Positions 12,345 through 22,419 of a stretch of 64,000 nt of DNA are shown here, in pieces; within the stretch, counting starts at the first letter, position 1, and each line of letters starts with the position of its first letter. Under the pieces are notes generated by a model. That model did no database searches. It was not told the origin of the DNA and saw only the letters and a list, made by a program, of their open reading frames with translations. The stretch is from Anisus vortex (lineage: Eukaryota > Mollusca > Gastropoda > Planorbidae), in NCBI GenBank assembly GCA_949126835.1, contig OX421493.1, positions 58,947,898 through 59,011,897 of the forward strand, read 5' to 3'. The position numbers and the translations under genes were made by a program.

Positions 12345-12530
12345 TACGCACCGCAATTTGGCTTGGAGAGTTTGAATGGTGTAGGCTACTTTTAATAAAT
12401 ACTATCGTATGACGTAATGTCTATCAAATTATTTTTTTTTTTCATTATTGATGTTTGCATTATCTTTTAAGTAAAAAGTAACCAAATGTTTTAATTATTT
12501 AATGGGTTTACATCGCTATTGATAATATCC
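12345..12530. repeat. Dispersed direct repeat, copy 1
   Basis: AAAAGTTACGCACCGCAATT begins a stretch closely matching 13155-13340 through CATGACGTAATG-like and GTTTGCATTATCTTTT segments. Confidence 0.65.
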
Positions 12531-12949
12531 TTTAATAGGCGACTGTATACACTATATAAATTAAATTATACGAATTATAAAAAAACAACAAGTTAGGCCT
12601 ATAAATGATTACTTTCAAATAACGAGTACCATAAGCTTGACAGCAACAATATAAAATAAAAACTAAATACCGATAGAAACATTATCAATACTGTTTTATT
12701 GATACAATAAGCAAGAACAAAAATTAAATACCGAAAAAATCTTTCTCACTTTAGTTTTTATTTCATTGAAATATTATTTTCTATTTTTTTAAATATTATT
12801 TACCTTTTTGATTGTTTTGAATTTATGTTTTTTTTCTTTCAGATAGTATATTATTGTTAATTTAATATTATTAATAACAAGTCAAGTCAACACAACTGTT
12901 CGCTACATTTTAATATCGAATTAAAAAGTCTCATAAAAAAACCGGACTA

Positions 12950-13150
12950 GCCTTTCGGCACTTGTGTCCAGGGCGTAACGCTTAGGATTTAGCAATCTCT
13001 GTCCGGGCTCCAGCCACCAAAACGTCACGCCTAAGGCGTGGCGTGCCGTGTAACGGGTAAGGTTTCTCAGCCCAGCGATCGTTCAATGCGGTTCCCCTAA
13101 GGATCATTATCGTGGTGGCTCGCCTGTATACCTGCACTGTCACCGGGTAG
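12950..13150 (+). repeat. GC-rich dispersed repeat (family E)
   Basis: Contains GTGTCCAGGGCGTAACGCTT, CGGGCTCCAGCCACC and TATACCTGCACTGTCACCGG. The first part recurs at 13503-13565, and the last part on the minus strand at 3096-3135. Confidence 0.55.
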
Positions 13151-13154
13151 CACC

Positions 13155-13340
13155 TTTTTCAAAAGTTACGCACCGCAATTTGGGTTGGAGAGTTGAATAG
13201 TGTACTTTTTAAAAATACTAGCGCATGACGTAATGACTATCAAATCATTTCTTTTTTCATTATAGAGGTTTGCATTATCTTTTTAAGTAAAAGTAAACAA
13301 ATGTTTGAATTATTTAATGGATTCACGTCGCTATTGAGAA
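13155..13340. repeat. Dispersed direct repeat, copy 2
   Basis: Second copy of 12345-12530. The pair brackets a GC-rich segment at 12950-13150 and lies 650 bp before a Helitron-like end, so both may belong to Helitron-derived sequence. Confidence 0.65.
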
Positions 13341-13502
13341 TATCTTTTAATAGGCGACGTTCTCCACTCTATACATTAAATGATACGAATTATAACTTTT
13401 CGGTACCGGTAGTGGGTGTCTTGTGGGGGGCATGTGGCCGGCGCCCGGGAGGGATGGAAATTATTTTGTGGTAGTACGAGTATGGGGGGGGGGGGGGCGG
13501 TG

Positions 13503-13770
13503 TCGGCTCTTGTGTCCAGGGCGTAACGTTTAGGATTGAGTGATCTCGTCCGGGCTCCAGCCACCCCACTATAAGTACAGGCATCCAGGCACCGGGTGGT
13601 TCGCGAGACGGGAATGCAACGTCCATTGCTTCCTCCCCACTGAGGCCCCGTGTCTTCTCGGCAGTGCAATGGATCTCGGACCCGCTGCGGGGGCTGTCCC
13701 CCACGCGTTCGCCCGCTGGTGTATTCTTAATGGGAATGTATCGGCGGTTTACACACTACGCCAGTCTTTG
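13503..13770 (+). repeat. GC-rich dispersed repeat (family E), second copy
   Basis: Shares TTGTGTCCAGGGCGTAACG and CCGGGCTCCAGCCACC with 12950-13150 and then diverges. The open frames across it are chimeric. Confidence 0.5.
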
Positions 13771-13844
13771 AGGCCCACGGGTACAGTAGTGGTACAGGGC
13801 GACCAGAAACAAGTAAAAATAACAAAAACTAAATACCGAAAAGA

Positions 13845-13869
13845 AACGTTCACATCGCAGTTTTTATTG

Positions 13870-13900
<31 letters not shown>

Positions 13901-13994
13901 ATTGTATATTTTATTGCATATTTTTTCTTTCTCTCTTAACAAAATACATTGTAATCAATCTTTTCTCCGTCATTTTGACGGGCATAACCACTAG
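13845..13994 (+). mobile_element. Helitron-like 3' terminus, second copy
   Basis: The same hairpin at 13967-13981, ending CTAG at 13994, followed by T. Two independent copies ending at the same base support a true element end. Confidence 0.6.
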
Positions 13995-14544
13995 TATAAA
14001 TATAATTATTACCAATAATCTACAGGTCCAGTTTAATTGCGACTAAACCACAGAATATGTATAGAACAGAATGAGCAATCCCTATTTGCACTAAAAGTGA
14101 AGCTCGCCTTCCGGCATCTTCTTTTGATTCAAGGCAGCGGTCACTAGAAACGCTACTATAGTAAAATGAGAAAGGCTTAATGTATTACTGACATCTACTA
14201 TTAGCAAGCTTAGGACTAAAGCAAGCCTACCAATATTAAGTAATATAAAGTTACAACTTTCCGTTGTTTATCCTTTACGAGGTCAGGAAAGCCATGTAGT
14301 TTGACATTTGTAAGAGAATCAATCATTTTCGCATCATTGTTGCAGTTTATTACATAGCGGCCTTTGTACATTTTGAATGAAACATTAGCTTTGTGTGTTC
14401 GAAATTGTAGATTTGATGAAAGAAACATTGTAAATAAGCATAAATATATAACCAGGACCGCTGCGTTTAAACAGTATGGCGTCGGTATTACTTCCGAAAA
14501 CAGAAAAAAATTCGATCGCGCATTATGTTCTATATTTATTCTGT

Positions 14545-14640
14545 GGTCTTATCTTATACATTACAGACGCTCCTTCTATAGAAAAGATTATTGCGTCCAA
14601 CGCTTATCCGTGGTCCGAGTCTAGTCTTGCATTTTTATTA
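14545..14640 (-). repeat. LINE 3' end family D, fragment
   Basis: Shares the paired CTCCTTCTATAG / GATTATTGCGTCCAA motif and the TTATCTTATACATTACAGAC end. Confidence 0.65.
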
Positions 14641-14667
14641 AACATTCGGTAAATTTATAGAAAATAT

Positions 14668-15215
14668 TTCTGTAATTATCTTTTATTTAGAGAAAATATT
14701 TGATTATTATTAATTGTTGCAATAGTAACAGTCGTATAATCAGATTATAAGAGGATGTACAAAGGGACAAAACTAAATTTAAATTAAGCCCTTTCTGTAA
14801 TTATACAGTTATTTCCCATATATTTAGAGAAACTATTTGATTACTATTAATGGCTGCAATAGTAACAGTCGTATAATCAGATTTTAAGAGGATGTACAAA
14901 GGGACAAAACTAAATTTAAATTAAGCCCTTACTGTAATTATACAGCTATTTCCCTTTTATTTAGAGAAAATATTTGATTATTAATGGCTGGAATAGTAAC
15001 AGTCGTATAATCAGATTTTAAGAGGATGTACAAAGGGACAAAACTAAATTTAAATTAAGCCCTTTCTGTAATTATACAGTTATTTCCCTTATATTTAGAG
15101 AAAATATTTGATTATTATTAATGGCTGCATTAGTAACAGTCGTATAATCAGATTTTAAGAGGATGTGCAAAGGGACATAACTAAATTTAGTTTAAGCCCT
15201 TTATGTAATTCCACA
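14668..15215. repeat. Tandem repeat of about 135 bp, 4 copies
   Basis: Each unit has TTCTGTAATTATACAG, TTTAGAGAAAATATTTGATT, AGTAACAGTCGTATAATCAG and GAGGATGTACAAAGGGACA. Period 124-137 bp. Confidence 0.9.
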
Positions 15216-15550
15216 GTTGTCTCCCTTCCATATATAGGCATCAGCCCTCATTACCTTACCGCTGTTTCTATGTGTGTAGGTGACACAAGCCCAACGTTCA
15301 GAAGTAAATTTGTTTGCATCGCCATAAATGTTGTTTAGTGAAGTAAAGGCTTTTTTTTTTTCGCGGCAATTATAAACATTCATAAAAAAACATTGACGTA
15401 TAAGCTACCTTTAAAAATGTATAAACTATAATAAAACGAAACCTATAAATATAATAATAATAATGTGTATTGAAGACATTTAGGAAAGTCTTTTTTTTCA
15501 AGTCGACTGCATGGACCGATACGTTATCCACACAGCTATCAAATATATAT

Positions 15551-15757
15551 GAGGCTTGGTAGTCGAGCGGCAGCGCGTTCGACTGTCGATCCGAAGTTCC
15601 TGGGTTCGAATCCTGATGGCGCCGGGGATTTTTTCCCAGGACTTGAGGGTGTCCCTGAGTCTACCCAGCTCTGATGGGTACCTGACATTAGTTGGGGTAA
15701 AGTAAAGGCGGCTGGGCATTGTGCCTATGATAACTTGGTTCCGAGGGTACTTTACTA
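15551..15757 (+). repeat. tRNA-derived SINE, family A, internally shortened
   Basis: Complete head (GTCGAGCGGCAGCGCGTTCG, CTGGGTTCGAATCC) and body. The part before the tail is shorter than in 57841-58100 by about 50 bp. Confidence 0.82.
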
Positions 15758-15951
15758 TCGAAGACACATGTTCTAGGTCTAATTGCAATTCACGTGTCTT
15801 TAAATAAACCAACTTGATTGGTTTAAACGCTTATATTTAATAAAATTATATTTATAAGCTATACATAGATATTGAATAGGCAGTCACTTTACGAATGTGT
15901 TTGTTTGTGTAAATTGATATAGAATTGAAAAAAAACCAACTATAATGACAG

Positions 15952-16109
15952 GAATCGGAAACCTACAGCACGCGTGCCAGACATGGCACTTGGCACGCAG
16001 GGCGATTTTTCAACACCCCAGAAAGCAATAATTTCTGTCTCTTCTACGGGATGACTGTAGACTCTAGACTATTAAAAAAAAACACGCTAAGGGTGCCCTG
16101 GTCTATTTG
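15952..16109. mobile_element. hAT-type MITE, 200-bp family, copy 2 (degenerate)
   Basis: Shares AATCGGAAACCTACAGCACG and the GGCACGCAGGGCGATTTTTCA core with copy 1. The right end is rearranged. Confidence 0.5.
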
Positions 16110-16240
16110 TAGATAACAAGCTAAACTTCCCAACGCTGCCCTGGGTAAAATAAAATAGGTCTGTATATGCCGATAAGCTCATGAGACATGCTTGTGAAAG
16201 CATGCTTACGTCCCAACGATCGTACGATAGTTTGCTTAGG

Positions 16241-17030
16241 TCAGGAGCACAGTTTGAAAAGATAATTAGGGCCTACATGAGGAATGGGGAACACCCTCAT
16301 TTCTGACTCATATTTAGTGTTCAAGTAAATGTCATTCTTTAAGCTTTCGATGACTTCCTGTTGTGAGCGAGATAAGTCCCAAATTACAATGTTCTGGCCA
16401 GTATACTTTGCATCGGCACTCTTAGCATTTTCAAAACGAATTGCGTTTTGGGCACAACCACAACCAAATATTTTGATAGACAAATTCTTGCAAACACCTC
16501 CTAGTTCCTCCCAGCACCAGTGGACCTTGCGTGGGTCAGGTTGACCGTTATATCAATGTCAAGAATGTCACGCTGTTATTTTTGTAGCTTTACATTTTCA
16601 AATGAAGAATTGTAATTTTCTACCTGTTCTTTTTTATTGAAACTGTTATTCAATTGTTCTATTGGTTTATGGTATTCTAAGTATGCCGCACCAAAAAGTG
16701 GTGCATCTTCAACACAGTTTGCAATGTCATTTTTGGTTAGGACTTTAGCCAGTTCTAAGGCAGCAGAGTATAAAAGTGTTCTCCCCCTTTTTCTGTAATG
16801 TTGTCCTCTATGGTACCATATTAAAATAATGATTACTGCAGTAAGATTTTCTTCATCTGTGCCCTTGGCTTGCTCGTGGAGACGACGAAGTGGCTTAGCG
16901 AAGCCAACACAATTTTGATGGAGAAAACGTCCTTATGGTGGGCGTAGATCAAACCGTGAATATAGGAACTACAGAAGTAAGAAGTATACCTCTGGTCAGG
17001 TAAGGAACTTGCACAAACATTTTGGTCCAA
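16241..17030 (-). pseudogene. Unrecognised disrupted coding-like region
   Basis: On the minus strand, long frames abut with stops between them. One reads TDEENLTAVIIILIWYHRGQ, then LYSAALELAKVLTKNDIANC (about 16900-16650). Another, 80 codons at 16483-16241, reads QNIVIWDLSRSQQEVIESLK. The composition is protein-like and less AT-rich than the flanks. I do not recognise the family. It could be a processed pseudogene or part of a transposon. Confidence 0.4.
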
Positions 17031-17156
17031 CCCATTCCGTTTTAACTACGGCTGTATCGCGATATAAAACGCTTACAAGGCAGTGAAGAGGAACGGGGGA
17101 AAAGGAAGTAAAGGTGCTAGACAATTCAAATTCACTTATCAAGATGGTAAAATATA

Positions 17157-17350
17157 TCAGGGAATGGCATAACCTACGGAACGCATGCCAAACTTGCCAC
17201 GCAGACTGCCAGACTTGCTATGCACAGCGATTTTCAAAAGCAGGCGGAAGTTTCCTCTACAAGAAACTCAGAGCTAGAGAGGAATGACATTTACGATGTT
17301 GGCACGCTGAATGATTTAGAAATCGTACGTAACAAAAGGTTGTAGGCCTA
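17157..17350. mobile_element. hAT-type MITE, 200-bp family, copy 3 (degenerate)
   Basis: Starts near CAGGGAATGGCATAACCTAC and includes TGGCACGCTGAATGATTTAG, as in the other copies. The right end is AAAAGGTTGTAGGCC. Confidence 0.5.
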
Positions 17351-17671
17351 TATAACACATATTATCTGTAAAAAAAGAAATAGTTTCCACAATAAATGTG
17401 TGTGTAACTATTGATGCAAGTGGAAGTTACAATTTGAAAGAACTTTAAACGCGTTCACTTATCTATATAAACAAGTACAATATGAATAAACCAAAATACC
17501 AGAACCAATCGAATATGATAAAATGGAAGTCAGGAGTCACTTGAAATGTATTTTTACAGGTCAGTGTTTAGGAAACAATTTTATAGATAGGGGGCTGAGC
17601 ACAAGCAAATAATATCTGGTTAACAATGAATGTACCGTATATCTCTCAGCTAATCCATTTTTTGTGTAGAT

Positions 17672-17865
17672 TAGAGTCGGCAACCTACGGCATGCGTGCT
17701 CAGAGCAATTTTGAATGGTACGAAGAAGACAACCAAGAGGGCAATGAAAGTTTTTTCTACAAGACTTTGAGCTCTAGAACAGGATACAGTTTTAGTCTTT
17801 GGGCACGCTGAATGAATTAGAAATCATACTTGGGCACATCATTATCAAAAGGTTACTGACCCCTG
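17672..17865. mobile_element. hAT-type MITE, 200-bp family, copy 4
   Basis: Reads AGAGTCGGCAACCTACGGCA at the left and AAAGGTTACTGACCCCTG at the right, with GGGCACGCTGAATGAATTAG inside. No target duplication was recognised. Confidence 0.68.
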
Positions 17866-17919
17866 GTGGAGCTCAATGGACACATTTTAATATTTTATAG
17901 TGTACGTTATATACTCAAT

Positions 17920-18510
17920 AAGTTATTTTTCTTCTCGATTGACATTTGGGCGTTAAATGGGTTGTTTGAACTTGTCAGAGAAAATATTGATTTACATCTC
18001 CTAACAAGACAAAGCTAGTTCTTAAGACATTTAGCATAAGCATAATAACCTTTTCCTTAGCAATAGCAACTGTATAACTATAGGATCAAAAAACAAGTAT
18101 ACATTGGAACTGTTGAAAACTTTACATTCAAGTTACACAGGGTAGAATTTAATTCAACATAACCATGGATGTGCATAGGACGCAATAATGTTTATAGAAA
18201 GATCCTCTGTATTGTATAATGTATAATTAGAAATTTAATACGACCCAATAACAGCCGCTACTGCAATGCTCAGATAAACATAAGGACAAAATACTTTCAT
18301 TATCCCTCATGCGAGAACAAATGCATACAAGTACTCCTCTTCCCGATTGGCATTCGGGCATGGATTGGGTTGCCTGAACAAACCAGGAAAACCAGTAACT
18401 TAACTTATCATTTAAAACATTAATAAAGATGCATGAATAAACTCGGACCACGAATGAGCATAGGACGCAATAATCAATAAGCGATGAAATATATAAGATA
18501 AGATATGAAC
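17920..18510 (+). repeat. LINE 3' end family D, two tandem degenerate copies
   Basis: The motif TTCTCGATTGACATTTGGGC (17935) and again TTCCCGATTGGCATTCGGGC (18340), each followed by CATAGGACGCAATAAT. The second ends ATAAGATAAGATATG. Confidence 0.62.
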
Positions 18511-19074
18511 TATGCCTAAATAATATATATGATCAACACTAGATTAAATGATTCATTTAAATTCAACTACCATTTAATAAACACATACTGTATTTAGCTA
18601 GTATAACAGCAAACCAGATTTTAAAAAAGTCAAAGTGTTACATCCGTATGGACCTGCATTATCACACAGAATACATGCAAGGTCAGACTTTATTAAAGAA
18701 AAGATTTAAATAGAACTAGAAATTGTAAAAAAATAATATCTTTTAATATTTGATATAAATTAGTTTGCAAACTTATTTTACATTCAACAGATTAGGGACA
18801 GTCGTTATGATTACTTTGGGAGGCTAAAATTACTTTTTTTTGTGTTATCAACATATTTTGTGATGCATTCTTGGGAACTCTAACTGAATTTACAGTTTCT
18901 GACAATAGATAAATATAATGGAGTTAGTATCGCTATATCATGACATTTGTCTTATCAATTACAATGTGAGAGAGAAATTAAAAGAACAATTTTTATTATG
19001 CTAAATAAATACATTGAAGTGGTCTTTTAGAGGCTTACCATTTTCTGCAAAATTTATTTGTGTTGGAATATTAA

Positions 19075-19524
19075 AGACCAAGTGAAGAGGTTTTTCTCAA
19101 AGGAACGAGATTTGGAATAGCCTCATACGGCAGTGACGCATCACAAGGGAAATAAATAAATAAAAATAGACGCTATAAATCTATATTTAACCATTTTGTT
19201 AAAAATAAGAACCGGGAAAAGATTCAAAACATGTGGCAATAGATTCAAAACACGTGACAATATTCATTTTTCCTAGTCGGAATCCTTTATGTTACGTCAC
19301 TTTCCTATATTGCCGGAAATAAAAACATCTCAAATGGCTACGAGATTTGGAGTAATCTTCCGAAAAACACACACATTTAAGTGCAAATATTGAACTAATT
19401 ACTTAAAATGTATCTTTGATATTTTGTACAAATGTTTTTTTTTAACATTCAGATACTGAATACACTATTTACTATCAAAATCAAATGTTAACTCAATTTT
19501 GATAAAAAGCTCTTCACTTGGTCT
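19075..19524. mobile_element. MITE flanked by TTAA, 450 bp
   Basis: Perfect 15-bp inverted ends AGACCAAGTGAAGAG and CTCTTCACTTGGTCT are flanked on both sides by TTAA. A TA duplication (Tc1/mariner) with slightly longer ends is equally compatible. It contains two related ACGAGATTTGGA(A/G)TA segments. Confidence 0.75.
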
Positions 19525-19737
19525 TTAAAACATGTTAGACTCTATTTAAAATAAAATTCATATAGAAAAGTTGTACAATTTAAAATAAATCATTGGAGTA
19601 ATGGTAATAACCTAGCACTGATTTCATTCAATGAAAATTAATAAAGGAAGTACTCATTAAACAATGTCTTTCATAAATTAAACAATTATTGTAAGTAGCC
19701 TATCCCTGAAAAGCAAATTTAATCTATAGGGTTTTCA

Positions 19738-19955
19738 AAGCAGCGTTAAAAATTTTCTGTGACCATGGCGTACTAGTAGATTATGTGATAACACAATGCC
19801 CAGTTACATTGTCCGAACAAATCTCAGGTATATATCCTAACTGTGTAGATTCAGGTACACCCTTCAGACCCAGAAATAAATCCTAGCCTTCACCAGGATT
19901 GGAACCCACGACCTTCAATACACTAACCAAGTGCACTGCGGCTAGGCAACTATAA
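19738..19955 (-). repeat. Degenerate family A SINE
   Basis: The minus strand shows TTGGTTAGTGTATTGAAGGT with GGGTTCCAATCCTGG, then a decayed body ending in the reverse complement of TTTTCTGTGACCATGGCGTA. Confidence 0.5.
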
Positions 19956-20224
19956 AAATTATTATAATATTTTAAAGTGATCTTTTTTTATTACAAAGTA
20001 ACATTATTTATAAATTATAATTACAATAATTTAAGATTTGTTTAATAAGCTTTGTATACATGATATATATATCTTGAAAAAAACATTAATTAACTCTCAC
20101 AGCCATGCTAAAGTAAAAAAAATAAAGAAACATTATTAATTAAAAAAAAGAATCCGTTTAAAAAAAAACAACAAAAAAACAATAATTCAAGTTTTAAAGT
20201 GTTTTATATAAATAAATAAATAAA

Positions 20225-20475
20225 TAATAACGGTGCTTATATAGCGCATATCCCGTTGGTGACAGTTCTATGCGCAGACGACAGTTACAGAATACAGACA
20301 GACAACGAAATATATAGTAATACGCTAATTCTGCTGACGAAATAGGTGAGTCTTCAGCCGGCTCCTGAAGGTGTCATAGCTAGGGCTCTGGCGAAGCTGT
20401 AGTGGGAGGTGATTCCAAGCGGACGGTCCTGCGTAGGAAAATGAACGTTCGCCAGCGGACACTAGCCTCACACGA
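20225..20475 (-). mobile_element. L2-type LINE 3' end
   Basis: Reads, on the minus strand, the same C-terminal box and 3' UTR (GATATGCGCTATATAAGC, then an ATTT-rich tail) as 36795-37060. It abuts a gag fragment, producing a chimeric open frame. Confidence 0.75.
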
Positions 20476-21243
20476 GGGATCCGCACGATATAACTTTCGA
20501 TACTTTTCTGGAGTTAGAACATAACTCAATAGTACTCTGCTCTTTATTAGTTCATAATCATTGCATTCCTCTGGAGTCAAATTCAATACAACATCTAGAG
20601 CCTTGCCTTTTGTTAGAGCTGAACGTAAAAGTACGGCTTTCTTATCTTCAGGAAATTTATAATCGATCGAGTTTCTTTCGAAGACCATAAAGAACTCATC
20701 AATCTCTATGTTCTCCATGCTTGGGACATGCTTTTTAAACTTATATAGTTCTACATTATTTGTTTCCTGCATCGTATGAGTTGACGAACGAGACTTTGCC
20801 AATTCAATCCTTTCATTACTAGCGATTCTTTCTTTTTCCAATTCTTTCTCTTTCAATTGTACTTCTATTCTTTTTCCCTCTAATTGTAATTGTAATTGTA
20901 CTTCTAACTTCTTCATTTCTAACTGGAATTTCATGTCCGCACTTAGTTCATTCACATTCATTTTAAATTCATGGTTATTTATGTCTGTTTTCAGGGTTTC
21001 TGATACATTGAGAACCACTGATTCTTCATTATTCATAGTATTTTCTTCAAGCATTCTACCATGTCTTTTCAAACAGTCCTTAATATCTTGAATCAATTTA
21101 CTCCTTACTGGTGTAACTTCAGTAATGTCTATTCCCAGAGAATTTGCCATCTCTTTTAACTGGGTTAGTGACATGCTATTTAACTGTTCTGACGTGATAG
21201 CAAAAATATTCAATTGCTCCAACGTAAGATTAGCTTCCGCCAT
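20474..21243 (-). pseudogene. Retrotransposon gag fragment with SAP-like N-terminus
   Basis: An intact frame of about 255 codons starts MAEANLTLEQ. Residues about 25-60 (LTQLKEMANSLGID) look SAP-like. A charged coiled coil rich in K/E repeats follows, then a gag core ending LLSYVLTPEKYRKLYR. The frame then runs into a LINE 3' end on the same strand. Zinc knuckle and pol are missing, so this is a truncated LTR-element gag, though a domesticated gag cannot be excluded. Confidence 0.65.
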
Positions 21244-21900
21244 GTTTTATATTAATGACGTAAATAGAAGATAAAAAATTTCAACTTTACCTTTTATAAA
21301 GTCCTTTGAAATATTTTTACACCACTGTTAATTTGTAGAAGATAAATTTTAAGGATGGTTGTGTACAAAGCTGAAAACAGTATGTCAGAACACAGACAGT
21401 GCCTCCCACGTAGAATTTGAATAAATATTTGTTGTAAATCGTTTTCACTAAAACAGTTGTATATTCTTTTGTCACGTGCGAAATCAGCTACTGACGTTAG
21501 ATGATATTTTTAGTAATGTATTATTATATATTATTTTGATTCATATCCATCTTGGATCTCACAAGGTTGTATAAGAATTTATATTGATGTTATTGAATTA
21601 GATTTGATGTTTATTTGACTCGTGGCGATATGAATCTTTTGTGTATAAAGTGATTTAGATAAACTGTACCTTAATATATAGGAAATCCACAATCCTGTTT
21701 GAAATTGAACACAATTTTATTCCAACAAGTTGAGATGATAAAATATAACAATACCACAGAATACATGTACCAGTATTATAATGGTACTTAATCAGTTGAG
21801 ATTCTTCTATGATGAGTAAAGCCGTAATCCTATCTTTAAGAAAGTGGTCAAAAACAGTCCTTCCACATTAGCGCCCAAACTAGACAAGTTAATGTTTGTT
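21244..21900. other. Possible LTR remnant upstream of the gag fragment
   Basis: On the minus strand this stretch precedes the gag fragment. It contains TGTGGAAGGACTG near 21868 and AATAAAATTG near 21717, which would fit an LTR. I found no second copy or clear boundary, so this is a guess. Confidence 0.25.
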
Positions 21901-22152
21901 ATTTACAATGAAAAATGTACAGTTTAAGGCAAAATTTTTACTTTTTTACTCTTTGGCACTTCCAAGTGAGTTGACACATATAATCCTGACAAATAATAAC
22001 ATTTGTATAGCTCTGCCAACAAACATTAATGTAAGTTCAGAATTAGATTTTAGAAACTACAAAAAGAAAGTACAAACCTTTTTTTTAAATTTATAATTAC
22101 CAATAAAAGAAACAAGAACTAAAAATATAAATTAAATAAATTATTTTAGCAT

Positions 22153-22167
22153 TTTATTGTGTTTATT
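22153..22167 (-). promoter_or_regulatory. Candidate polyadenylation signals of the RPTP gene
   Basis: Two AATAAA hexamers on the minus strand lie about 155-170 bp past the RPTP stop codon, in AT-rich sequence. Such hexamers arise easily by chance here, so this is weak evidence without transcripts. Confidence 0.3.
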
Positions 22168-22320
22168 TAAATGAATAAATGTATACAGTAAAAAAAAATA
22201 ATTATTGCAATAAAAAAACAAACAAACTATATTATAGTGCAAACAAACTTTGATATTTGACAGACTAGTTTATAATTAGATACAATTGCAGTTCAGGCGG
22301 TTCAACAATTGTGGATATTT

Positions 22321-22419
22321 TCATGTGTTCTTTGGTTTTGTGGCATATGCTAAGTTTTCATATTCACTTGATGTCTGGCTGTACTTCTCCAGGATATGAT
22401 ACAACAGTTTGTACTGGTC
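22321..22419 (-). CDS. RPTP exon 28: C-terminus and stop
   Basis: 99 bp with acceptor GACAG and a TGA stop at 22323-22321. It encodes DQYKLLYHILEKY, the closing PTP helix, then the tail SSEYENLAYATKPKNT. Candidate AATAAA signals on this strand lie at 22167-22162 and 22158-22153. Confidence 0.92.
   Translation of the reverse strand, partial: DQYKLLYHILEKYSQTSSEYENLAYATKPKNT

Noticed and set aside
13376..14046. Overlapping frames of 97-168 codons on both strands
   Set aside because: They span the GC-rich family E repeat, a TA microsatellite and a Helitron-like end; the products are chimeric and low complexity.
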